Part shown: piece by piece, positions 16,876 through 25,704 of the stretch
Layout of the letters: each line of letters starts with the position of its first letter
Numbering within the stretch: position 1 is the first letter of the stretch
NCBI RefSeq assembly: GCF_021531715.1
Contig: NZ_JAFBIT010000003.1
Span: 406,454-470,453 of the forward strand
Length of the DNA stretch: 64,000 bases
Source of the DNA: Anaeromassilibacillus senegalensis
GTDB taxonomy: Bacteria > Bacillota > Clostridia > Oscillospirales > Acutalibacteraceae
Direction of reading: 5' to 3'
Made by a program: the position numbers and the translations under genes
Notes under the pieces: model-generated
The model's input: the letters and a program-made list of their open reading frames with translations, nothing else
Databases searched by the model: none
Told to the model about the DNA's origin: nothing

Positions 16876-17418
16876 TTCGATTTTTGTTGTGCCGACGATG
16901 AGCGCGATCTGCCCGTCCTCCGGGAAGTAATACAGGTTCAGCAGTGTCGGCTCTTTCCGCCACATGAACATGACGGAGTTCGAGTCCTCGTCCGCGTTGA
17001 TGCGGTCTTCTGTCTCGCCGAACACGGCGAACAAATCCTCGCGCAGCGCGTCGAACTGTTTCGCGTGGTCGCCCTCGTCGACGATCAGCTCCACGATGTA
17101 CAAGCGGTCGTCCATGTAGCCGAGCCGCATCGTGCCCGAGAGTCCGAGAAAACGCGCCGGATGCTCGGCGAAGGTAATGCCCTCGGTTTCCTCCGGCGGC
17201 TCAAAGTCCGTGAAGGTGAAGCCGAGCGCCTTTTCCGCTTCTGCGCGCGAGATGCCCCATTCCAGACCCGAAAGCTGGAATTTCTCGTCCTGCAGGAACA
17301 ATGCCTCAAGGCTTTCCGCGTCGCGCTTGTCGGAAAGTGTCAGCTCCTTTGCGCCTGCGCATCCCGCGCAGAGCATAAGCCATACGAGTGTGAGTAAAAC
17401 AGCGAATATCTTCTTCAT
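16873..17418 (-). CDS. Predicted lipoprotein of unknown function
   Basis: 181 aa. A signal peptide MKKIFAVLLTLVWLMLCAGC ends in the lipobox L-C-A-G-C, so the mature protein would be anchored through the Cys on the outer face of the membrane. The mature part is acidic, about 160 residues, and has no domain I can name; 'LEWGISRAEAEKALGF' resembles the opening of small extracytoplasmic proteins that compute a ligand-binding beta sheet, which is not enough to assign a role. AAAGGAG lies 7 bases before the ATG. It is transcribed divergently from the aminopeptidase gene. Confidence 0.72.
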   Translation of the reverse strand: MKKIFAVLLTLVWLMLCAGCAGAKELTLSDKRDAESLEALFLQDEKFQLSGLEWGISRAEAEKALGFTFTDFEPPEETEGITFAEHPARFLGLSGTMRLGYMDDRLYIVELIVDEGDHAKQFDALREDLFAVFGETEDRINADEDSNSVMFMWRKEPTLLNLYYFPEDGQIALIVGTTKIE

Positions 17419-17550
17419 ATGCGGTCTCCTTTCTGCCCTTTTGACACAGCTTTTGCGCCGATTCTTACAGAATCATTCTATCATAATCAAATTATGTTTT
17501 AATTCTCGAGAGGAAATATACAACAAAAATTCAAAATAAAGGAGAATTAT

Positions 17551-17619
17551 TTGAAAAATGTTCAATATCTTCCCGCGCCACCGCCGTCCTCTTTGAAAAT
17601 GGCTGTGGGGCAGAGGTAA
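17551..17619 (+). CDS. Candidate 22-aa small protein
   Basis: AAAGGAG at 17538-17544 is followed after 6 bases by TTG at 17551, opening MKNVQYLPAPPPSSLKMAVG plus QR and a TAA at 17617-17619. The surrounding spacer is very AT-rich, and base composition jumps to GC-rich exactly at this frame. No family recognised; the proline run is notable. This is the only gene-like signal in the 300-base spacer 17419-17720. Confidence 0.4.
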   Translation: MKNVQYLPAPPPSSLKMAVGQR

Positions 17620-17720
17620 GGCCGCACCGCGCAACAAATGAAATTTGGGGCTACCCATCGCTTTTGTTTTGTGCTATGATAAATGGGAATCAAAAAATGC
17701 GCTTCGAAAGGAAGGCCGTT

Positions 17721-19019
17721 ATGCAGATTTCGGAAACCACACAGAACTTACTTCATTTTATCGATAAAAGCCCCTCGTGCTTTCACGCCGTCGAGAGCCT
17801 GACCGCGATGCTCGAGGCGGCGGGCTGCGAGCGCCTGTATGAGAACCGCCCGTGGACGCTCGAGCGCGGCCGCCGGTACTTCGTCACGCGCAACGGCTCG
17901 TCCGTGCTCGCTTTCGCCGTGCCGGAGCGCTTCTGCGGCATGCAGATTGTCTCGGCACACAGCGATTCGCCGACCTTCCGCGTGAAGTCCGGCGGGGAGA
18001 TCACGGTGGAGGGACACTACAAAAAGCTCAATACTGAGGGCTACGGCGGCATGATCCTCTCATCGTGGTTCGACCGTCCGCTGTCCCTCGCGGGGCGCGC
18101 GGTGGTGCGCACCGAAGCGGGCGTCAAGAGCGTGCTCGTACATATTGACCGCGACCTGCTCGTGATTCCGAGCCTTGCGATCCACATGTCGCGCGGCATG
18201 GCGGAGCAGAAGCTGAACCCGCAGGTCGACCTGCTCCCGCTCTTCGGTAACGAAAAGGCCGACTATCAGGCACTGATCGCAGAAGCGGCGGGTGTCGAAA
18301 AGGAAAACCTGCTCTCGAGCGACGTGTTTCTCTATCCGCGCCAGAAGGGCACGGTCACGGGCGCGGAAAACGAATTCATCGTCGCCCCGCGGCTTGACGA
18401 CCTGCAGTGCGCCTTCTCGGGCATGACCGCGTTCCTCGCCGCTGAGAACAGCGAGAAGCTCAACATCTGCGCCGTCTTCGATAACGAGGAGGTCGGCTCC
18501 CGCACGAAGCAGGGCGCGGATTCCACGTTCCTCACCGATACCGTCCGCCGCATCGCGGCCGCGCTCGGCATCCCGGAAGAAGAGTGGCTGCGCACGCTGC
18601 CGGACAGCTTCATGCTCTCGGCCGACAACGCCCACGCCGTCCACCCGAATTACGCTGGAAAGTGCGACGAAACGAACCGCTGCTATCTGAACGGCGGCAT
18701 CGTGATCAAATTCAGCGCCAACCAGAAATACACGACCGACGCGGTCTCCGCCTCGGTCTTCGGCGAGATCTGCCGCCGCGCCGATGTGCCGGTCATGGTG
18801 TTCCACAACCGCTCCGATATGGCGGGCGGCTCCACGCTCGGCAACATCGCGAACGCGCACCTTTCGCTCAACACGGTCGATATCGGCATCCCGCAGCTCG
18901 CGATGCACGCAGCGGTCGAGACGGCGGGTGCGAAGGATACCGACTATATGGTACGCGCGATGACCGCATTCTACAACGCCGATATCCGCCAACAGGCGGA
19001 CGGCGCCTACACATTCTGA
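17721..19019 (+). CDS. M18-family aminopeptidase (DapE-unrelated, aspartyl aminopeptidase type)
   Basis: 432-aa cytoplasmic di-zinc aminopeptidase of family M18, releasing N-terminal residues (often acidic) from peptides. 'VSAHSDSPTFRVK' gives the first metal His and Asp, 'FDNEEVGSRTKQGADST' the catalytic Glu pair and metal Glu, and 'SADNAHAVHPN' and 'MAGGSTLGNI' the remaining signature. The ATG at 17721 is preceded by AAAGGAAGG; the frame extends upstream without a better start. TATGAT at 17675-17680 is a likely -10 box, but no convincing -35 is visible. The iorA ATG lies 20 bases downstream. Confidence 0.92.
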   Translation: MQISETTQNLLHFIDKSPSCFHAVESLTAMLEAAGCERLYENRPWTLERGRRYFVTRNGSSVLAFAVPERFCGMQIVSAHSDSPTFRVKSGGEITVEGHYKKLNTEGYGGMILSSWFDRPLSLAGRAVVRTEAGVKSVLVHIDRDLLVIPSLAIHMSRGMAEQKLNPQVDLLPLFGNEKADYQALIAEAAGVEKENLLSSDVFLYPRQKGTVTGAENEFIVAPRLDDLQCAFSGMTAFLAAENSEKLNICAVFDNEEVGSRTKQGADSTFLTDTVRRIAAALGIPEEEWLRTLPDSFMLSADNAHAVHPNYAGKCDETNRCYLNGGIVIKFSANQKYTTDAVSASVFGEICRRADVPVMVFHNRSDMAGGSTLGNIANAHLSLNTVDIGIPQLAMHAAVETAGAKDTDYMVRAMTAFYNADIRQQADGAYTF

Positions 19020-19039
19020 GTCTGAAAAGGGGTATTTCC

Positions 19040-20854
19040 ATGAAAGAGCTTTTGATGGGCAACGCCGCCATCGGCCTCGGCGCGATCCGCGCGGGCGTCG
19101 GCGTCGTCACCGGTTATCCCGGCACACCCTCCACCGAGGTGCTCGAGACGATCGCGAAAGCGCGTCCGAACGATGTCTACGTCGAGTGGTCGGTCAATGA
19201 AAAGGTTGCGCTCGAGGTCGCGGCCGGCGCGGCGTATACGGGTACGCGCGCTCTCGTCACGATGAAGCAGGTCGGCCTGAACGTCGCCTCCGACCCGCTG
19301 ATGAGCCTCGCATACATCGGTATTAAGGGCGGCATGGTCGTGCTTGTCGCCGACGATCCCGGCCCGATCTCCTCGCAGACCGAGCAGGATACGCGCACCT
19401 TTGCGCAGTATGCGAAGCTCCCGGTCTTCGACCCCGCAACGCCCGAGGAGGCGTACGAGATGATCGGCGAGGCGTTCGATTATTCCGAAAAATACGGCAC
19501 GCCGGTGCTGTTCCGCCCGACAACGCGCGTCTGCCATGCCTGCGCCGTGATTGATACGGATGGTGAACGCAGGGAAATTCATGCCGAGGGCTTCACGAAG
19601 GATCCGCGCTGGGTTATTTTCCCGCGCCTTTCCACGGCGGCGCACGCGAAGATCGAAAAACGCAACCCCGAGATCGCGGAGGAGTTTTCCACGTATCCGC
19701 GCAACACGGTTGAAAACTGGGGCGCAGATGGCAAAACGGCGAAGCGCGTGATCGTCACGGGCGGCGTCAACGCGATGTACGTCAAAGAGGCGCTTCTGGC
19801 GCTCGGCAGCCCCGATACGCGCGTACTGAAAATCGCGACGCCGTTCCCGTTCCCGGAAACGCTCGCGACGAACTTCCTCGCAGACGCCGAAGAGGTACTC
19901 TGCGTCGAGGAGCTTGACCCCGTGCTCGAGCGCGCACTGCTCAAGCTCTGCGGCAAGCGCCATCTACACATCACGGTGCGCGGCAAGCTGACCGGCGATG
20001 TGCAGGCCGCAGGTGAAAACACGAACGAGAACGTGAAGGCTGTTGTGGCAAAGTACCTCGGCCTTGAAACCGAAGCGCCCGAAGCGCTGCCGGAAATGCC
20101 CGCTCTGCCGGCTCGCCCGCCGGTGCTCTGTGCGGGCTGCCCGCACCGCGCGTCGTTCTACGCAGTTAAAGTCGCGATGCAGGGCAAAAAGTGCCTCTTT
20201 GCGGGCGATATCGGCTGCTACACGCTCGGCAACGCCATGCCGCTCGATATGACCGAGACGTGCCTGTGCATGGGCGCGGGCGTCACCATCGGGCAGGGCG
20301 TACACCGCGGCGAGCCGGATCGCCATGCGTTCGCGTTTATCGGCGATTCCACGTTCTTCCACACCGGCATTCCCGGAGTGATCAACGCGGTCTACAACGG
20401 CACCGACCTCACGGTCGTCGTGCTCGACAACTCCACTACCGCGATGACCGGCCACCAGCCGCACCCCGGCACGGGTATGACGATGATGGGCGACGTCGCC
20501 GAAAAGGTCAGCATCCCGAAGATTCTCGAAGCCGTCGGCGTTTCCGATATCCAGATTGTCGACCCGCTCGATCTGCCCGCCGCGATCGAAGCGGCGAAAC
20601 ATGCCTACGACGTGAAGGGCGTCTCGGCGATCATCTACAAATCGCCGTGTATCGCGGTCACGAAGCCGCGCGGCACAATGACGATCACAGAGAATTGTAT
20701 CTCCTGCAAAAAGTGCATCAAAGCGCTCGGCTGCCCTGCGATCTACCGCGAGAGCGGCGAAGTGAAAATTGACGCGACGCTCTGCACGGGCTGCGGCCTG
20801 TGCGCCGCAGTCTGCCCGGTGCACGCCATTGAAAAAGGAGGCGCAAACGCATGA
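19040..20854 (+). CDS. iorA: Indolepyruvate:ferredoxin oxidoreductase, alpha subunit
   Basis: 604-aa thiamine-diphosphate iron-sulfur enzyme that oxidatively decarboxylates aryl pyruvates (from Trp, Phe, Tyr) to aryl-acetyl-CoA and reduces ferredoxin. The N-terminal Pyr domain begins 'GNAAIGLGAIRAGVGVVTGYPGTPSTE'-like, with VEWSVNEKVALE carrying the conserved Glu. 'VLCAGCPHRASFY' and 'GDIGCYTLG' belong to the ThDP-binding domain. Two 4Fe-4S motifs, CISCKKC and CTGCGLCAAVCP, are at the C-terminus. ATG 19040 is 7 bases after AAAAGGGG. The stop overlaps iorB (ATGA). Confidence 0.94.
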   Translation: MKELLMGNAAIGLGAIRAGVGVVTGYPGTPSTEVLETIAKARPNDVYVEWSVNEKVALEVAAGAAYTGTRALVTMKQVGLNVASDPLMSLAYIGIKGGMVVLVADDPGPISSQTEQDTRTFAQYAKLPVFDPATPEEAYEMIGEAFDYSEKYGTPVLFRPTTRVCHACAVIDTDGERREIHAEGFTKDPRWVIFPRLSTAAHAKIEKRNPEIAEEFSTYPRNTVENWGADGKTAKRVIVTGGVNAMYVKEALLALGSPDTRVLKIATPFPFPETLATNFLADAEEVLCVEELDPVLERALLKLCGKRHLHITVRGKLTGDVQAAGENTNENVKAVVAKYLGLETEAPEALPEMPALPARPPVLCAGCPHRASFYAVKVAMQGKKCLFAGDIGCYTLGNAMPLDMTETCLCMGAGVTIGQGVHRGEPDRHAFAFIGDSTFFHTGIPGVINAVYNGTDLTVVVLDNSTTAMTGHQPHPGTGMTMMGDVAEKVSIPKILEAVGVSDIQIVDPLDLPAAIEAAKHAYDVKGVSAIIYKSPCIAVTKPRGTMTITENCISCKKCIKALGCPAIYRESGEVKIDATLCTGCGLCAAVCPVHAIEKGGANA

Positions 20855-21417
20855 ACACGATGAACATTCTGCTCTGTGGCGTGGGCGGTCAGGGCACCGT
20901 CCTCGCCTCGAAAATCCTTGCCCAGTGCGCGATGAACCGCGGCCTTTCCGCTCATACGGCGGAGACCATCGGCATGGCGCAGCGCGGCGGCTGTGTCGTC
21001 AGCCATGTCCGCATCGGCGACATGGCGTCCCCGCTGATTCCGGAGCGCTGTGCCGACCTCATCCTTGCGTTTGAGCCGGCCGAGGCTGTCCGCTGTCTGC
21101 GGTATCTGAAGCCGGGCGGCGCGGTCGTCGTGAATCGCCGCGCAATCAAGCCGGTCACCGATTCGCTTCAAGGGCAGTACGATGGCGAAGAAATGCTGCG
21201 CTGGCTCGAAAAGAACGCCGAAAACCTGACGGTTTGCGACGGCGACGCGGTCTGCGCCGCCTGCGGCTCGCCGAAGGTCTTGAACCTTGCGCTGCTCGGC
21301 GCGGCCGCCAAGCGCGGCGTGCTCGGCTTTACGGCGGAAGAACTCTGCCGCGTCATCGATGAGAAAATTCCGGAGCGCTTCCGGGCGCTGAATAAAAAAG
21401 CGATTGAGCTGACATAA
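20851..21417 (+). CDS. iorB: Indolepyruvate:ferredoxin oxidoreductase, beta subunit
   Basis: 188-aa gamma-domain (POR/KOR) partner of IorA. 'LLCGVGGQGTVLASKILAQC' is the typical opening GxGGQGxxxA, and 'AETIGMAQRGGCVVSHVRIG' the second signature. The ATG overlaps the stop of iorA, and AAAAAGGAGG precedes it. Together the subunits link aromatic amino acid breakdown to ferredoxin; a PaaK-type aryl-CoA ligase 5 kb downstream could act in the same pathway. Confidence 0.94.
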   Translation: MNTMNILLCGVGGQGTVLASKILAQCAMNRGLSAHTAETIGMAQRGGCVVSHVRIGDMASPLIPERCADLILAFEPAEAVRCLRYLKPGGAVVVNRRAIKPVTDSLQGQYDGEEMLRWLEKNAENLTVCDGDAVCAACGSPKVLNLALLGAAAKRGVLGFTAEELCRVIDEKIPERFRALNKKAIELT

Positions 21418-21429
21418 AAGGAGAACACC

Positions 21430-22734
21430 ATGTGGGCAGATGAAACCATATTCTATCAGATTTATCCGATGGGCTTTTGCGGCGCACCGCGGGAGAACGA
21501 CGGCGTGTGCGTGAACCGTATCGGAAAGGTCGCGGACTGGATTCCGCATCTCAAGAAGCTGCATGTCGGCGCCGTGTATTTTTCGCCGGTCTTTGAATCG
21601 GACAGCCACGGCTACGACACGCGTGACTACACGAAGATCGACTGCCGCCTCGGCACGAACGAGGACTTTGCGGCGGTCTGCCGCGCGCTGCATGAAAACA
21701 ACATCCGCGTCGTGCTCGACGGCGTGTTCAACCACGTGGGGCGCGGCTTCTTCGCGTTCCGTGACGTGCAGGAGAAGCGCTGGGACTCGCCGTACAAGGA
21801 CTGGTTCCGCATCGATTTCGGCGGCAACTCCGCCTATAACGACGGCTTCTGGTACGAGGGTTGGGAGGGGCACTACGAGCTCGTGAAGCTGAACCTCCAA
21901 AACCCCGCCGTCGTCGATTACCTCTTGTCCTGCGTCGGCGGGTGGATCCGCGAATTCGGCATCGACGGCCTGCGGCTCGACGTCGCCTATATGCTCGACG
22001 AAAATTTTATGCGCCGCCTGCGGTCGTTCTGCGATGCACAGAAGCCGGATTTTGTTCTCATCGGCGAGATGATCCACGGCGATTATAACCGCATTACCGC
22101 GCCCGGCGTGCTGCACAGCGTGACAAACTACGAGTGCTACAAGGGGCTCTACTCCGCGTTCAATTCGATGAACCTCTTTGAGATCGCGCACTCGCTCGGT
22201 CGGCAGTTCGGCCCCGAACCGTGGACGCTCTACCGCGGCAAGCACCTGATGAATTTCGCCGACAACCACGACGTCACGCGCGTCGCGAGCATTTTGACGG
22301 ACAAGAACCAGCTCACGCCGCTTTACGGGCTGCTGTTCGCGATGCCCGGGATGCCCTGCCTGTACTACGGCAGCGAATGGGGTGCGCTGGGTGAAAAGCG
22401 CGACGGCGATGACGCGCTGCGCCCCTGCTTTGAAAAGCCCGAGGAGAACGCGCTCACCGAAGCGATCGCGCGCTTTGCGTCGGTCAAGACGCAGAGCCGC
22501 GCCCTGAACTGGGGCGATTACCGCAACATCACGATCCAGAACAAAAACCTGCTCTTTGAGCGCGCTTGCGAGGGGGAGACCGTGTTCGTCGCGGTCAATG
22601 CCGAAAATGCGCCCTGCACGGTCGACGCGCGCGGCACATTCGACGCCGAGGACCTTCTCACCGGCGAGCGCGTACATATCGACGGCGCCGTGCCGCTCGA
22701 GCCGTACGCCGTGCGATATCTGCGCAGAGTGTGA
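21430..22734 (+). CDS. GH13 alpha-amylase-family glycoside hydrolase
   Basis: 434-aa cytoplasmic enzyme (no signal peptide) with a complete (beta/alpha)8 GH13 barrel and small C-terminal beta domain. Catalytic residues: Asp184 in GLRLDVAY (nucleophile), Glu213 in LIGEMIHG (acid/base) and Asp281 in FADNHDVTR (stabiliser). 'DGVFNHVG' is conserved region I. It is shorter than neopullulanases and lacks their N-terminal domain, so it likely acts on short maltodextrins. AAAGGAG precedes the ATG, 12 bases after iorB; co-transcription with iorAB is possible but functionally unexplained. Confidence 0.88.
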   Translation: MWADETIFYQIYPMGFCGAPRENDGVCVNRIGKVADWIPHLKKLHVGAVYFSPVFESDSHGYDTRDYTKIDCRLGTNEDFAAVCRALHENNIRVVLDGVFNHVGRGFFAFRDVQEKRWDSPYKDWFRIDFGGNSAYNDGFWYEGWEGHYELVKLNLQNPAVVDYLLSCVGGWIREFGIDGLRLDVAYMLDENFMRRLRSFCDAQKPDFVLIGEMIHGDYNRITAPGVLHSVTNYECYKGLYSAFNSMNLFEIAHSLGRQFGPEPWTLYRGKHLMNFADNHDVTRVASILTDKNQLTPLYGLLFAMPGMPCLYYGSEWGALGEKRDGDDALRPCFEKPEENALTEAIARFASVKTQSRALNWGDYRNITIQNKNLLFERACEGETVFVAVNAENAPCTVDARGTFDAEDLLTGERVHIDGAVPLEPYAVRYLRRV

Positions 22735-22814
22735 GATAGAAGATAACCCCGCAGCGCCGTTTTGGGATATCTGCGAAGCCGATCCGGCGCATTTTTGGGA
22801 GGTTGACTTAGCGT

Positions 22815-23573
22815 ATGTATTGTGACATATCCCGAGACAGGGAATATATCGACAGTCTGAAGGATTTTATCGCAGAGACATACGGGTATCCGGGCCACCG
22901 CCGTAACGCCGGCAAAACGCGCGACGGGCAATTGTGCTCGGCGTTTCGTTCCGGCGTGCTGGGACTGTTTGCATGGATCGACGGCGAAAACGTGGAAACG
23001 GATGAAACGAAAACGCCGGAATATCAGCTTTTGTGCAGGATCTATTCGCTGACAAAGCCGGGATTTCCGATTCCTGCCGCGGATTTTTCCGTGCAGGCGG
23101 TGTCACGGTTTTATGAAAGCTGGGATAAGTTGAAAAGTGCCCCGAAAACCAGGGGCGGAGACGCGATCCTTTCTGTCTTCGAACAGCACAAAGACAGAAT
23201 TGTGCATTGCGCTTCCCGCCTTTCCCATTTCGCATCCGTCTGCCGAAAGGATACCGGCAATTTTTTCATAGGGCACGGTAAGCATTATATCGTGGACTGG
23301 GACGAGGTCATGTATGCGCCCTTGGAACGGGATGCCTGGGTGATGTGCTGCCATGCGTGGGCGAGGGAATTGTTTGACAACACGCTGCGGGAACACGGCA
23401 TAGCCTACAAGCTGCGTCCGGAACGCCTGGCCTTCTACTGCTACCACATGTTCTTTTTCTATCTCGATGAGTTCATGGAGTGTCTCTCTTTTTGGGATAT
23501 GAGCAAACGGGTACAAGGCTACCTGGAAGACGGATGGATCGAGGAGCGGACCTTGTTCGCCGATACAATCTGA
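22815..23573 (+). CDS. Kinase-fold (aminoglycoside-phosphotransferase-like) protein with shortened N-lobe
   Basis: 252 aa. The C-terminal half looks like an APH/CotS-type small-molecule kinase: 'KDTGNFFIG' sits where HxDxxxxN is expected and 'YIVDWDEVMYAPLERDAW' matches the metal-binding D.D and following ERD seen in spectinomycin-kinase-like proteins. The catalytic-loop His is missing, and the N-terminal ATP-binding lobe is short, with no clear Lys motif. It is therefore either a degenerate kinase or a truncated one. A stop codon sits 4 bases before the ATG, so the start cannot move upstream. A weak GGGAGG precedes it by 12 bases. Substrate unknown; resistance should not be assumed. Confidence 0.5.
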   Translation: MYCDISRDREYIDSLKDFIAETYGYPGHRRNAGKTRDGQLCSAFRSGVLGLFAWIDGENVETDETKTPEYQLLCRIYSLTKPGFPIPAADFSVQAVSRFYESWDKLKSAPKTRGGDAILSVFEQHKDRIVHCASRLSHFASVCRKDTGNFFIGHGKHYIVDWDEVMYAPLERDAWVMCCHAWARELFDNTLREHGIAYKLRPERLAFYCYHMFFFYLDEFMECLSFWDMSKRVQGYLEDGWIEERTLFADTI

Positions 23574-23628
23574 TTTTCGCCTGATCGTGCCGCGCTCTGC
23601 GCGTTCCGTAAAGCGGGACGATCAAGGC

Positions 23629-24345
23629 TCATCCTGCCTTTTCCAGATCCTTTCTCAGCCGCTCGATGATGCGCTTTTCAAGGCGCGAGATGTAGGACTG
23701 CGAGATGCCGAGCGTATCGGCGACCTCCTTCTGCGTGTGCTCGCGCCCGTTGTGCAGGCCGAAGCGCAGCTCCATGATCTGCCGTTCGCGCGGCTGCAGA
23801 CGGGCGACGGCCTCGAGCAGCACCTGCTTTTCGGCCTCCTGCTCGACGCCGCGGTTTACAACGTCCGGGTCGCTGCCGAGCAGGTCCGAGAGCGAAAGCT
23901 CGTTGCCGTCCCAGTCGACGTTCAGCGGGTCGTCGAGAGAGACCTCGTTTTTGAGCTGGGCGCTCTTTCTGAGGTACATCAGAATTTCGTTTTCAATACA
24001 GCGTGAGGCGTACGTCGCGAGCTTGATGTTGCGCTCCACGCTGAATGTATTTACGGCCTTAATCAGCCCGATGGTGCCGATGGAGATCAGATCCTCCACA
24101 TTCGCGCCGGGAGACTCGAACTTTTTCGCGATATAGACGACGAGCCGCAGGTTGTGCGTGATCAGCGGGTCGCGCGCGCCGGGCTTGCCTGCGCGGATGT
24201 CCTGCAGCACGCGCTGCTCCTCCTCGCGCGTCAGCGGCGGGGGCAGCGTTTCGGGGCCGTTTATGTAGTGGCATTCGTCGCGGTTGAGCCGAAGAAGCAG
24301 CCGCGCGAAGAACAGGCGGCATTTCTGAAAGAGAGCAGTCAGCAT
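23629..24345 (-). CDS. sigE: RNA polymerase sporulation sigma factor sigma-E
   Basis: 238-aa sigma-70-family factor that directs mother-cell transcription early in sporulation. A hydrophobic/basic N-terminal pro-sequence (about 25 residues) precedes region 1.2. '[21 protein letters not shown]' is region 2 and '[19 protein letters not shown]' the region 4 helix-turn-helix. The start overlaps the end of spoIIGA by 7 bases, the classical spoIIG arrangement. Its presence is the main evidence that this organism forms endospores. Confidence 0.95.
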   Translation of the reverse strand: MLTALFQKCRLFFARLLLRLNRDECHYINGPETLPPPLTREEEQRVLQDIRAGKPGARDPLITHNLRLVVYIAKKFESPGANVEDLISIGTIGLIKAVNTFSVERNIKLATYASRCIENEILMYLRKSAQLKNEVSLDDPLNVDWDGNELSLSDLLGSDPDVVNRGVEQEAEKQVLLEAVARLQPRERQIMELRFGLHNGREHTQKEVADTLGISQSYISRLEKRIIERLRKDLEKAG

Positions 24346-25193
24346 GAAAATCGATCCTTTCTCTGTTGATGGAGCGCAGGGGCGAGCTCCGCGCCGACGA
24401 GCGCGGAAAACGACCCTGCGGAAAGCGGACGGTCGGATACGGCGATCCAGCAGTCGGCGGGCGTGCCGGAAAGCGCGGCGCAGTCCGGGCGGAAGGCCGG
24501 GAGCAGACCGTCCGCGCCGAGCGAAGTGAACGGCACGAGCCGAAGGCCCGGCCCGGGCGGGGCGTCGGGCTTGCCGAAATCCGGCGGGAGAAGCTCACCA
24601 AGTGCGCGGCGCTCCGCCACGATGACCGGCAGCCCGGAGAATGGCTCGCGCAGCGTGAGGCCCGTATCGGTTTTCGCCGGAAGCGAAGCGCTTTTTCCGT
24701 CGAGCGTGACGGTCAGCGTCGAAAAAAGCACGTCGGGTTCGCGCTTGCGGAAGAGCCGGTCGAAAAGGTACAGCACGCCGTACGCGGCGCAGGTCAGAAG
24801 CACGAGCGCGGGCGCGGAGATGTCGAAGTACACCGCGCCATTTGAAAGCAGCACGCCCCGCAGCGGCAGCACGCATTGCGCGAGCAGCAGAAGCCCGGAG
24901 AGCGCCGCGCCGAAGAGCAGGAGCAGAAACGCGGCCTTGAGGAGCGTTATGATCGGCTTTGGCGCAAAGGCCGCCGCCGCGAGCGCCAGCGCTTCCATGG
25001 CGCCGAGCAGCAGGAGCGGGAAGCCCCGGATATCCGGCAGCAGCGCGCAAAGCCCGAACACGCCGCCGAGCAGAGCTGCCAGCAGAAAGCGCCCTTTCCC
25101 GAGCGGCAGGCGCAGAAAGCGCCGGACGGCGGCGAGCAGCAGCGCATCCACATAGAGATTCACGATGAACAGAATATCCGCGTAAACGGTCAC
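24339..25193 (-). CDS. spoIIGA: Sigma-E processing peptidase SpoIIGA
   Basis: 284-aa membrane-embedded aspartic protease that cleaves the pro-sequence of sigma-E after a signal from the forespore. Five hydrophobic segments fill residues 1-150, and the C-terminal half contains '[18 protein letters not shown]', the single D-T-G catalytic motif followed by the usual DP..G.PV. The GTG at 25193 starts [20 protein letters not shown], matching the family start. GGGAGG lies 7 bases upstream, so the longer reading (to 25238) is unlikely. Confidence 0.93.
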   Translation of the reverse strand: MTVYADILFIVNLYVDALLLAAVRRFLRLPLGKGRFLLAALLGGVFGLCALLPDIRGFPLLLLGAMEALALAAAAFAPKPIITLLKAAFLLLLFGAALSGLLLLAQCVLPLRGVLLSNGAVYFDISAPALVLLTCAAYGVLYLFDRLFRKREPDVLFSTLTVTLDGKSASLPAKTDTGLTLREPFSGLPVIVAERRALGELLPPDFGKPDAPPGPGLRLVPFTSLGADGLLPAFRPDCAALSGTPADCWIAVSDRPLSAGSFSALVGAELAPALHQQRKDRFSC

Positions 25194-25220
25194 AGCCCCG
25201 CCTCCCTTCGCATACCATAC

Positions 25221-25254
25221 AGTATACGAGCGGGACAAATCTCCATTGTGTCGT
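25221..25254 (-). promoter_or_regulatory. spoIIG: Candidate spoIIG promoter with 22-base spacer
   Basis: On the minus strand TATACT lies 28 bases upstream of the spoIIGA start, and ACGACA lies 22 bases before it. The spoIIG promoter of Bacillus subtilis has the same abnormal 22-base spacing and depends on Spo0A. A CGACA core at the -35 resembles part of a Spo0A box. Confidence 0.45.
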
Positions 25255-25286
25255 TTTCTGCGGCGGAAAAATTTTTTTAAAAGTGC

Positions 25287-25315
25287 TTGACATTTTGGGG
25301 ATTCTGCAATAAAAT
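25287..25315 (+). promoter_or_regulatory. sigma-A promoter of the tryptophan T-box transcript
   Basis: TTGACA at 25287-25292, a 17-base spacer and TAAAAT at 25310-25315, reading away from spoIIG. Confidence 0.8.
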
Positions 25316-25324
25316 ACAGACAAG

Positions 25325-25595
25325 TTCATAAAAGAAACCTATGAAGCGGAGATCAAGTCGGGGTAAGCGCCCACAGAGAGCAGGCGGTGGTGGAAGTCCT
25401 GCGGAAATGCTGACCGATAAATGGACCGCTGAGGGCAAGGCGAAAGGCGACGAGTAGCTGCGACGCGTGCCGGCGTTACTGGCAGAAAATGTGTTGGCAT
25501 TTTTGTTAGAGCGGGCGCTCCGGCGTCAAGTAAGGTGGTACCGCAGAAAAGTTTCTGTCCTTATACGTGCATTGGCACGTGTGAGGGCTTTTTTA
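25325..25595 (+). ncRNA. T-box leader with Trp (TGG) specifier
   Basis: Stem I contains AGAGAG of the kink-turn; GCGGT pairs with ACCGC and GCCC with GGGC. In the specifier position the sequence AAATGGACCGC offers TGG followed by A, the codon for Trp. The T-box core AAGGTGGTACCGC is at 25533-25545, and its mutually exclusive terminator follows at 25557-25588. Uncharged tRNA-Trp should permit transcription of the gene downstream. Confidence 0.88.
25557..25595 (+). terminator. T-box terminator
   Basis: A 14-bp stem, GTCCTTATACGTGC with GCACGTGTGAGGGC (GU pairs included), a 4-base loop and TTTTTTA. Confidence 0.9.
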
Positions 25596-25704
25596 TTTTC
25601 CGGATCCTTTTCCCGCTTTCGTTCAGGGTTTATGAACTCCCCGGCCAACGAAATATTTTATTTTATGTGCCCGAGGGTGTCCCCGAGCGAAAGGAGTTTT
25701 CATC

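Noticed and set aside
22735..22814. Terminator after the GH13 gene
   Set aside because: GCGCCG/CGGCGC pair across a 27-base loop before ATTTTT; too weak to list.
23574..23628. Terminator after sigE
   Set aside because: A TGATCGT/ACGATCA hairpin exists but lacks a T-run on the minus strand, so it is only a weak candidate.
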